A stretch of DNA of 64,000 bases from the NCBI GenBank assembly GCA_937974565.1, contig CALJWL010000017.1, forward strand, positions 1-64,000. The letters run 5' to 3'. Every line of letters begins with the position of its first letter. The stretch's first letter is position 1. The notes below the pieces were generated by a model. It was not told where the DNA came from. It worked only from the letters and a program-made list of their open reading frames with translations, and did no database searches. This DNA comes from an uncultured Arenicella sp. Lineage in GTDB: Bacteria > Pseudomonadota > Gammaproteobacteria > Arenicellales > Arenicellaceae. The position numbers and the translations under genes are program-made. This document shows, one piece after another, positions 58,460 through 64,000 of the stretch.

Positions 58460-59494
58460 ATGGTTGATACCATTTACGTTGAAAATGCCATCAACGATCA
58501 TACTAGAACCGCGTTGGTATTAGATAGATACCCAAAAGCTGAAGTGGTTGGTTTAGAGCATTACGGTGAAGTATTTAACTCATCGAAACAAAACTTTCGC
58601 TTACAAAAACACAACCCCTCATTGATCTTGGCCGCAAAGGGCGGTAAGCGCGTTATGCCAACCCCAGCTCAGTATGAAACTGGCGGTGGGGCGCACTATT
58701 ATTTTTCTCACATGCTTAATTGCGTTTACGATTGCCGGTATTGTTTTTTGCAAGGCATGTTGCGCAGCGCGAATTACTTGTTGTTTGTGAATTATGAAGA
58801 CTTTATGCAAGACATTCGTAGTGTTGCCGAGCAACATAAAGGCGATGACAAGCCTGTGTGGTTTTTCTCAGGCTACGATTGTGACAGTTTGGCGTATGAA
58901 CCCGTGACGGGGTTTGCAGAATACTTTATTCATCAGTTTCAACACATCGATAATGCCGTGCTTGAACTTAGGACAAAAAGCACTCAAATACGTTCACTGT
59001 TGAATACAGAACCGCAAGACAATGTTGTGGTCGCCTATAGCCTTAGTCCAGAATCAATAGTTTCGGCTGTCGAGAAAGGGGCGCCACCGTTGAGTAAGCG
59101 AATTGAAGCATTAAAACGATTGCAAGACCACGGCTGGCGCATCGGTTTGCGATTTGACCCGATTGTTTGGCATGCCGACTACTTACAAGATTACGAAGAA
59201 GCCATACCTCAAGTATTTGAGTCTCTGAAACCTGATGCAATAGACAGTGTCACGTTAGGTGGTTTTCGATTGCCCAAAGGCTTTTATAAGACCATGCACA
59301 ATTTGCACCCAGAACATTGGTTGTTTAACGCCGGGTTAACCGAAGAAGAAGGCATGGTTGTTTATCGTCAAGATATTGAAGAGCAGGCATTGAAATCAGT
59401 GGGGGAACTTTGTGAGCGTTATGTGGATGAACGTCGTGTTTTTGCCTACAGTTCATTTAACGCCAAAGAAGCGGAAGCGTCTGGAGGAATGTAA
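58460..59494 (+). CDS. spore photoproduct lyase family radical-SAM protein
   Basis: A 344-residue protein with the radical-SAM motif NCVYDCRYCFLQGM (Cys88, Cys92, Cys95). A further Cys141 is in FFSGYDCDSLAYEP, at the place of the hydrogen-donating Cys141 of Bacillus spore photoproduct lyase. VVAYSLSPESIVSAVEKGAP and GLRFDPIVWH follow the family core. The enzyme would reverse a radical-type DNA lesion or carry out a related radical reaction. The host is not a spore former on this evidence, so the role differs from the classic one. It starts three bases after the preceding gene and ends immediately before the SDR gene. Confidence 0.85.
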   Translation: MVDTIYVENAINDHTRTALVLDRYPKAEVVGLEHYGEVFNSSKQNFRLQKHNPSLILAAKGGKRVMPTPAQYETGGGAHYYFSHMLNCVYDCRYCFLQGMLRSANYLLFVNYEDFMQDIRSVAEQHKGDDKPVWFFSGYDCDSLAYEPVTGFAEYFIHQFQHIDNAVLELRTKSTQIRSLLNTEPQDNVVVAYSLSPESIVSAVEKGAPPLSKRIEALKRLQDHGWRIGLRFDPIVWHADYLQDYEEAIPQVFESLKPDAIDSVTLGGFRLPKGFYKTMHNLHPEHWLFNAGLTEEEGMVVYRQDIEEQALKSVGELCERYVDERRVFAYSSFNAKEAEASGGM

Positions 59495-60211
59495 ATGAAG
59501 AACCTCACCTTAGCTTCGGCGCTGATTACCGGAGCCAGTAGCGGCATTGGCTTAGCGTGCGCCAGAGGGCTGCTTGCTAACGGTGTCTGTGTGACAGGCG
59601 TATCAAGAAGTCCAGCTAATATCGAAGCTGAGTCTAGATTCACTCATTTGGCGTGTGATTTAAGTAACCTTGAATTGCTTAGCAAGGCACTTTCCGGTTT
59701 TCCTAGCTCTATCGGCACCTTAATTTTGAACGCCGGTCTAGGTCAGTTTGGTGGTTTAGAGCAGTTTTCTCACCCGCAAATTCAACAGTTAATCAACACC
59801 AACCTCACCAGTAACTTGTTTCTTATAAAACATTATCTGCCGCTGATGAAACGACAAGGCGGCGGTGATATGGTGATTATTGGTAGCGAGTCGGCATTGG
59901 CGGGAGGCAAGACAGGCAGTGTTTATTGTGCAACTAAGTTTGCAATGCGGGGGGTAGCGCAGTCGCTGCGTGCGGACACATCTAACTCAAATATTCGAGT
60001 TCACTTGATTAATCCAGGGCCAGTTGACACGGCCTTTTTTGAGCAACTTAACTTTGCTCCCATGGAAGGGCAAGAGTTCGTTCTTAATTCAGATGACGTG
60101 GCTAAGGCGGTCATCCACGTTTTACAACAGCCGCGTCACGTGGTTAGTGAAGAAGTAAACCTACAACCAATGAAGCGCAGTTTCAAAAAAAATAGCGTCG
60201 CTAAGCCATGA
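59495..60211 (+). CDS. short-chain dehydrogenase/reductase
   Basis: A 238-residue Rossmann-fold oxidoreductase with TGASSGIGLACARGL, the NAG motif in LILNAGLGQFGG, catalytic Ser in VIIGSESALAGG and Y-C-A-T-K in GSVYCATKFAMRG. The stop of the lyase gene and this ATG touch (TAA ATG), so the genes are co-translated. The basic C-terminus (MKRSFKKNSVAKP) is characteristic of small cytosolic SDRs. The substrate is unknown; it probably acts with the upstream genes. Confidence 0.85.
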   Translation: MKNLTLASALITGASSGIGLACARGLLANGVCVTGVSRSPANIEAESRFTHLACDLSNLELLSKALSGFPSSIGTLILNAGLGQFGGLEQFSHPQIQQLINTNLTSNLFLIKHYLPLMKRQGGGDMVIIGSESALAGGKTGSVYCATKFAMRGVAQSLRADTSNSNIRVHLINPGPVDTAFFEQLNFAPMEGQEFVLNSDDVAKAVIHVLQQPRHVVSEEVNLQPMKRSFKKNSVAKP

Positions 60212-60366
60212 ACAGTATGGCTGTATCGCTTGTTTGACGCTTGCGTTTCCCTGGGTGTTAATATGCAATTATTGCTTTTGATTAAGGTTATTCTATAAAT
60301 TCCTATGCTAAGCTATTGATTTTATATACTATTGATTGTATTTCGATGGTTGGCTGTTGGCTGACA

Positions 60367-60396
60367 ATAAAATTGGATAATGTTTGCCAATTTTAT
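60367..60396. promoter_or_regulatory. 30-bp palindrome upstream of the HprK-like kinase gene
   Basis: Perfect 10-bp arms ATAAAATTGG and CCAATTTTAT are separated by ten bases (ATAATGTTTG). The element ends 32 bases before the ATG at 60429. Its 20-bp centre-to-centre spacing (two helical turns) suits a dimer-binding operator; it could also be a weak hairpin. No matching regulator gene is in the window. Confidence 0.45.
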
Positions 60397-60428
60397 CTAA
60401 TTAAAACGTTTTCAAATCAAGCATAGCA

Positions 60429-61370
60429 ATGATAATAGTCAGTACACTAAGTTCTTACGACTGGTCGCAAGCGCAGATTTACAACCTGGCTGGTAAGCAG
60501 GTGTTATTCCAGACGGCATGCCCTGTTCTCAAAAGTTTTCATATTGACCAAGCCCCAGTGGAAGCCGTGGTTGAGGCCTCTATGGTGGCGCAGGAGTGTT
60601 TGGACCTGACCATAGACTCGAACGATATGCCTGAAATTTACAGCGGGCCAGCGCCGTTTGGCGATCGAATGCGAGAAGTGTCATTTCGACGCTTAGATGA
60701 CTTTGCTAGGTTTGAATTAGACGGCGAGTTAGTGTGTGAAATCGACTTCTCTAACAACCATATTCACTTGATTCGTGACGGCGGTTTTGCGAATGCGGTT
60801 AACGTTCAGTTAGTAACTGGACCTGCCATGATTGTTTTATTAGCCTCGCTTAAAACGTATTGTTTGCACGCAAGTGCCGTGGCTACTAAACAAGGGGTGA
60901 TCGCGATTACCGCCGAATCTGGTGTGGGCAAATCAACTTTAGCGTGGCAAGCTGGGGATGGGTGGCAGCAATTGGCTGATGATATTTTGCCGATTTTATA
61001 CGAAAAAAACGTGAGTGGGATTCGCTTATCTAAAGACTTTCCTCAACTTAAGCTCGAGAATGCGTGTGCGCAAGGCTTGAGCAATGATGACCCTGCCATT
61101 GACCTTATTTTACGACTGAACCCGAAACCAGCCGATGCGATTAACTTTCGTATAATGTCGAAAAGTGAAGCTATGCTGCAGTTTGTTCGTCATACGGTGG
61201 CGGTTAAATTATTTGACGAAAAAATTATGCGCCGACACACTAAATTTGCTAATTACGTTGCCAGTAAGGTGCCTATGGTAGAGTTGTCTTACCCCAGAGA
61301 TTTAATGCAACTTACTGAATTACGAGAACAAATAGCGGATTATCTGCCTCAATTAAAGCGTGAAAATTAA
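60429..61370 (+). CDS. HprK-related kinase (HprK-rel-A type)
   Basis: A 313-residue protein. The conserved His in YCLHASAV, the Walker A motif TAESGVGKST (residues 161-170) and the acidic LADDILPIL block resemble the HPr serine kinase fold. Instead of the HPr-binding phosphatase region there is a diverged N-terminal domain. Such HPr-kinase-like proteins occur beside PqqD-like and nucleotidyltransferase-like genes (HPr-rel-A systems) and in lasso-peptide loci where they phosphorylate the peptide. The ATG has no good ribosome site, so the start may be off. It is convergent with the nucleotidyltransferase gene, 29 bases apart. Confidence 0.75.
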   Translation: MIIVSTLSSYDWSQAQIYNLAGKQVLFQTACPVLKSFHIDQAPVEAVVEASMVAQECLDLTIDSNDMPEIYSGPAPFGDRMREVSFRRLDDFARFELDGELVCEIDFSNNHIHLIRDGGFANAVNVQLVTGPAMIVLLASLKTYCLHASAVATKQGVIAITAESGVGKSTLAWQAGDGWQQLADDILPILYEKNVSGIRLSKDFPQLKLENACAQGLSNDDPAIDLILRLNPKPADAINFRIMSKSEAMLQFVRHTVAVKLFDEKIMRRHTKFANYVASKVPMVELSYPRDLMQLTELREQIADYLPQLKREN

Positions 61371-61399
61371 ATAGTCAACCTTTTAACGGTCGTCATTCA

Positions 61400-62527
61400 T
61401 TATTTTTTGGTTTTGTTTAACCCAATAATGCCTTGCCATGCACGAACCATATACGCTTTTAATAGCGAGTTTGTGTTCATCTTTTTAAGTATATAACTCG
61501 GTGGCGGAAACGCCATCTCAAACAAAAATTTAAGTTTGTTTTTGTAAGTGGAAATGGCTTTAAGGTCAATCAATAGAAGTTTCCACGCTGGAAGCCCCCG
61601 TTTTAATAACGCGCTGCTTGGTTCGTCTGTTAACGGCGACGCATTTAACTTGGCCACGGTATCATCAGGGATGTTTGTGTGAAAGTACTCTACCGAACAC
61701 GTTAAGCCATCCGCACAGAGTCGTGCTAGTTTTTTGTCTCGAGCTGAAGCAATAAAGGTGGCCCAGTCGGTATCTCCTAACCCACTTGCGAGAAGGTGAA
61801 TGTCATAAAGCCATGCCAGCCGCTCTTCATTATTATGATGCCCTAAGCGATGCAAGCAGCAAATAAGTAGGCTGTTTATTGTACTGGGAATAACGGCTGT
61901 GTGAGCAAATGAATCTAAGGTGGTCCCGCCCAATAACAATTCATCAATACTAAATGCGTGAGTTAAACATTGACGATTACTGATGCGCCAGTGTACGTCT
62001 AGATTAAGTGTGCTGTTAGGTGTTAAGTGTTTGCCAAATGTGGTTTGATAAGAAATGTACTCACCACTGGTAGCAAATAATTTTTGATACCCTTGGCGTT
62101 CAAATACTGAAGCAAATAAGTCTAATTCCTCTTTCGATATGAATATATCGGTATCACTTCTGGGACGCTGCCATGGCTTCTCATAGCAACTATAGGCCAA
62201 TGCAGTGCCTTTAAATATAACGTATTTGTCTAGCCCTGCTGTTTGGAACGCCTTAAAAAGGCTCAGCAGTTCCTTGTGCTTTAAAACTTCATTGGCGACC
62301 AACAAAGGCTTTCTCTTGCTTAGCTCGGTTTTAAGCGTCTTATCGAATAAGGCATTCTGGTTAATTAGCGCTGAAATTCCATGATAATCAAGCTTTTCCA
62401 GCGTTATGTTTGAGTGGTCGATTTCTTGGTTTTTGTCGACACCAGTGTTGTGCATCAAATTTGCTAAATCCGTCAGATCTTGAGGGGTTGGCCGCATATT
62501 GGTATTAAATCTTGTGGAAAATATCAA
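61400..62527 (-). CDS. nucleotidyltransferase family protein (PF14907-like)
   Basis: A 375-residue protein. The core YVIFKGTALAYSCYEKPWQR followed by PRSDTDIFISKEELD shows the GS/KGxAL and D-x-D metal-binding features of the uncharacterised nucleotidyltransferase family that accompanies PqqD-like proteins. LDVHWRISNRQ and LLICCLHRLGHHNNEERLAW are further conserved blocks. The C-terminal third is helical. The next gene upstream, PqqD-like, lies 54 bases away in the same direction, so they form an operon. Function is unknown; in peptide-modifying loci it may nucleotidylate or phosphorylate the peptide. Confidence 0.75.
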   Translation of the reverse strand: MIFSTRFNTNMRPTPQDLTDLANLMHNTGVDKNQEIDHSNITLEKLDYHGISALINQNALFDKTLKTELSKRKPLLVANEVLKHKELLSLFKAFQTAGLDKYVIFKGTALAYSCYEKPWQRPRSDTDIFISKEELDLFASVFERQGYQKLFATSGEYISYQTTFGKHLTPNSTLNLDVHWRISNRQCLTHAFSIDELLLGGTTLDSFAHTAVIPSTINSLLICCLHRLGHHNNEERLAWLYDIHLLASGLGDTDWATFIASARDKKLARLCADGLTCSVEYFHTNIPDDTVAKLNASPLTDEPSSALLKRGLPAWKLLLIDLKAISTYKNKLKFLFEMAFPPPSYILKKMNTNSLLKAYMVRAWQGIIGLNKTKK

Positions 62528-62581
62528 ATGAACGTCTGGTTTCGTTAATGTTGCTGTTGGCGGAGCCTTTACGCTGTCCTA

Positions 62582-62863
62582 TCAAGGCGTTTGTGGATCA
62601 GATTTATTTAACAGGTTTCGCTGAAGCATTTCATTGATAAGGGCGTTGATGTCATCCACAATTTGCGGCTCTGATACGTTGTAATGAGCAGCAAGCTTGC
62701 GCTGTGCCGCTTCTTGGTTTAAGCCTTGCTGCAATAAGTTTACCAACATCAGGCCAACGTGGTTTAACCCGAAATAAGCCCCTGACTCACAGTCCAACAA
62801 GACCGCATCATTATCCACTTCGGTCAATGATACGTGTTCGGAGATTTGATAATGAGGCGACAT
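62582..62863 (-). CDS. PqqD-like peptide chaperone (RiPP recognition element fold)
   Basis: A 93-residue protein with the PqqD features VDNDAVLLDCESGAYFGLN, a beta pair followed by HVGLMLVNLLQQGLNQEAAQ and YNVSEPQIVDDINALINEML. The PqqD fold binds leader peptides for modification enzymes. It is the first gene of the minus-strand pair with the nucleotidyltransferase, and an HprK-related kinase lies beyond. No precursor peptide gene is obvious nearby. Confidence 0.82.
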   Translation of the reverse strand: MSPHYQISEHVSLTEVDNDAVLLDCESGAYFGLNHVGLMLVNLLQQGLNQEAAQRKLAAHYNVSEPQIVDDINALINEMLQRNLLNKSDPQTP

Positions 62864-63170
62864 ATAAGTAATTAAGAGTGGGGTTATAATGGCCCTATTT
62901 TACTGTCTTTTAGCCGTGTTTTCTTTGCAAGTTTTAGGTCATTCGGCTAGAATCCCGCTTCGCCGTTGAATATGGTTGGCTTTACAATCAATTTAACCGC
63001 GAAAATTCGAGAGTAATCAGTGGTTTAGTTGGACGTTGTTAGACGAACAAGTAGGGCTGCTGGTTATTCACACTCCTTGTCTCACCACTGTTTTTTTAAT
63101 TTAAGTTGTGAAAAACGCAACTTACTAATGATCAAGCGGGTGGGAGACTTTTAAACCGTGAGGAGCTCAA
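62864..63170. other. divergent region holding promoters and the S6 leader
   Basis: These 307 bp lie between the PqqD-like gene and rpsF. They include the rpsF promoter (62925-62953) and a leader of about 210 nt. A 26-codon open frame at 62889 lies across the promoter and is unlikely to be a gene. Confidence 0.5.
62925..62953 (+). promoter_or_regulatory. sigma-70 promoter of the rpsF-rpsR-rplI operon
   Basis: TTGCAA at 62925-62930, a 17-base spacer, then TAGAAT at 62948-62953, near consensus. A GC-rich CCCGC follows the -10, as expected of a stringently controlled ribosomal promoter. Transcription would start near 62960, leaving a leader of about 210 nt. Confidence 0.65.
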
Positions 63171-63650
63171 ATGAGACATTACGAAATCGTGTATCTGGTG
63201 CATCCAGATCAAAGCGAGCAGGTCACCGCAATGGCCGATCGCTATAAAGGCGTTATCGAGCAGGGCGGTGGTACCGTTCATCGCTACGAAGACTGGGGTC
63301 GCCGCCAGTTAGCATACCCAATCAATAAGATCCACAAAGCTCACTACATCATGATGAATGTTGAAGTAAGTCAAGAAACGTTGGATGAAATTGAAAATCT
63401 ATTCCGTTTTAATGACGCCATCATTCGTAACCTTGTGTTGAAGACCAAAGGTGCTGAAACTGAACCATCAATCATGATGAAAGAAGTGGAAGCCGAGCGT
63501 CAGCGTGATGAAGAGCGTGATGCGGCTCGTGCTGAAGCCGAAGCAAAGGCGGCTGAAGAAGCCGCGGCGGCTGAAAAGGCCGCTGCTGAAAAGGCTGTTG
63601 CTGCTGAAAAAGCCGCGGCGGCTGAAACTACCGAAGAGGAGGCTGAGTAA
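63171..63650 (+). CDS. rpsF: 30S ribosomal protein S6
   Basis: S6 binds S18 and 16S rRNA in the small subunit platform. The 159-residue protein starts [17 protein letters not shown] and has the usual [20 protein letters not shown] core. The C-terminus carries a long Ala-Glu-Lys-rich repeat (about residues 112-159, with several EKAAAA-type units), longer than the E. coli tail of 131-135 residues. A GAGGAG ribosome site precedes it. Its TAA shares the base A with the rpsR ATG. Confidence 0.97.
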   Translation: MRHYEIVYLVHPDQSEQVTAMADRYKGVIEQGGGTVHRYEDWGRRQLAYPINKIHKAHYIMMNVEVSQETLDEIENLFRFNDAIIRNLVLKTKGAETEPSIMMKEVEAERQRDEERDAARAEAEAKAAEEAAAAEKAAAEKAVAAEKAAAAETTEEEAE

Positions 63651-63907
63651 TGAGACGCAATGCACCTAAGAAAAGACGTGGTGGCTTTCGCCAAATGCGT
63701 CGTCGCTTTTGTCGTTTTACCGCTGAAGGCGCCACTCATATTGATTACAAAGATTTGGCAACGCTAAAGTCATTCGTTTCTGAATCTGGAAAAATCATCC
63801 CTAGCCGCAACACAGGCACCGCTGCACGTTTTCAGCGTCAGTTGGCGTCAGCGATTAAAAATGCTCGCTACTTAGCCCTGTTGCCATACACCGACAGTCA
63901 TAAATAG
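63650..63907 (+). CDS. rpsR: 30S ribosomal protein S18
   Basis: S18 partners S6. The 85-residue protein has the family core [20 protein letters not shown] and [20 protein letters not shown], with a basic ten-residue N-terminal lead ([12 protein letters not shown]). The ATG overlaps the rpsF stop by one base. Confidence 0.96.
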   Translation: MRRNAPKKRRGGFRQMRRRFCRFTAEGATHIDYKDLATLKSFVSESGKIIPSRNTGTAARFQRQLASAIKNARYLALLPYTDSHK

Positions 63908-63916
63908 GAGAACATC

Positions 63917-64000
63917 ATGCAAGTAATCCTATTAGAGAAAATTGTAAACTTAGGAAATTTAGGCGATTTGGTCAATGTGAAGCCAGGTTACGCTCGTAAT
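63917..64000 (+). CDS. rplI: 50S ribosomal protein L9, 3' end outside window
   Basis: The first 28 codons read [20 protein letters not shown] and then VKPGYARN, the conserved L9 N-terminal domain. AGGAG precedes the ATG. The gene continues beyond base 64000. Confidence 0.95.
   Translation, partial: MQVILLEKIVNLGNLGDLVNVKPGYARN

Noticed and set aside
62889-62969. 26-codon frame considered as a precursor peptide for the PqqD-like system
   Set aside because: It overlaps the rpsF promoter and is on the opposite strand to the PqqD gene; nothing in it resembles a modified-peptide core.

Overview
The window looks like about 64 kb of chromosome from a Gram-negative gammaproteobacterium, probably marine and moderate in GC. 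The evidence is the set FimV/HubP, ZipA, FtsB, LpxH, BamC and a tmRNA with tag ANDDNYALAA, together with Pseudomonas-like gene strings: smc-zipA-ligA, asd-fimV-truA-trpF-folC-dedD-cvpA-purF-metZ, dapA-bamC-purC and rpsF-rpsR-rplI. No rRNA is present, so genus is not assignable; an Arenicella-like lineage is only a guess. Functions below rest on motifs read by eye.

Region by region. (1) 1-975: the distal end of what looks like an integron cassette array, with a truncated GNAT acetyltransferase and a membrane protein. Each is followed by an attC-like site whose TAAC core supplies the stop codon. (2) 978-14515: mixed metabolic genes (PQQ-type sugar dehydrogenase-like, YchJ, carboxylesterase, GH3 glucosidase lipoprotein, M20 amidohydrolase, acyl-CoA ligase), a decayed reading frame, a tiny peptide ORF with its own terminator, then queG and tsaE. 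(3) 14516-15352: the tmRNA gene with a frameshifted integrase relic directly downstream, a scar of an island inserted at ssrA. (4) 15525-23211: RDD membrane protein, acetyl-CoA synthetase, DUF1993, SDR, SMP-30-like and PhyH-like genes. (5) 23676-56270: a dense housekeeping core for chromosome condensation, division, DNA ligation, lysine/methionine/threonine entry, pilus/polarity hub, tRNA modification, folate, purines, branched-chain amino acids, phospholipids and lipid A. (6) 56418-62863: the most unusual part. A tightly packed operon holds a previously hidden 58-residue membrane protein, a GT2 glycosyltransferase, a nucleoside-phosphorylase-like protein, a spore-photoproduct-lyase-like radical SAM enzyme and an SDR. 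It is followed by an HprK-related kinase, a nucleotidyltransferase-family protein and a PqqD-like protein, a set resembling peptide-modification (HPr-rel-A type) loci. (7) 62925-64000: promoter, leader and genes of the S6-S18-L9 ribosomal operon, with L9 cut by the window edge.

The core genes form expected pathways: asd and dapA feed lysine; asd and metZ feed methionine; cvpA-purF, purC and purL are purine steps; ilvI-ilvH make acetolactate; pssA and psd convert CDP-diacylglycerol to phosphatidylethanolamine. Several usual neighbours are missing (accD, ilvC, amiB/mutL, eno), which indicates rearrangement of common gammaproteobacterial strings.
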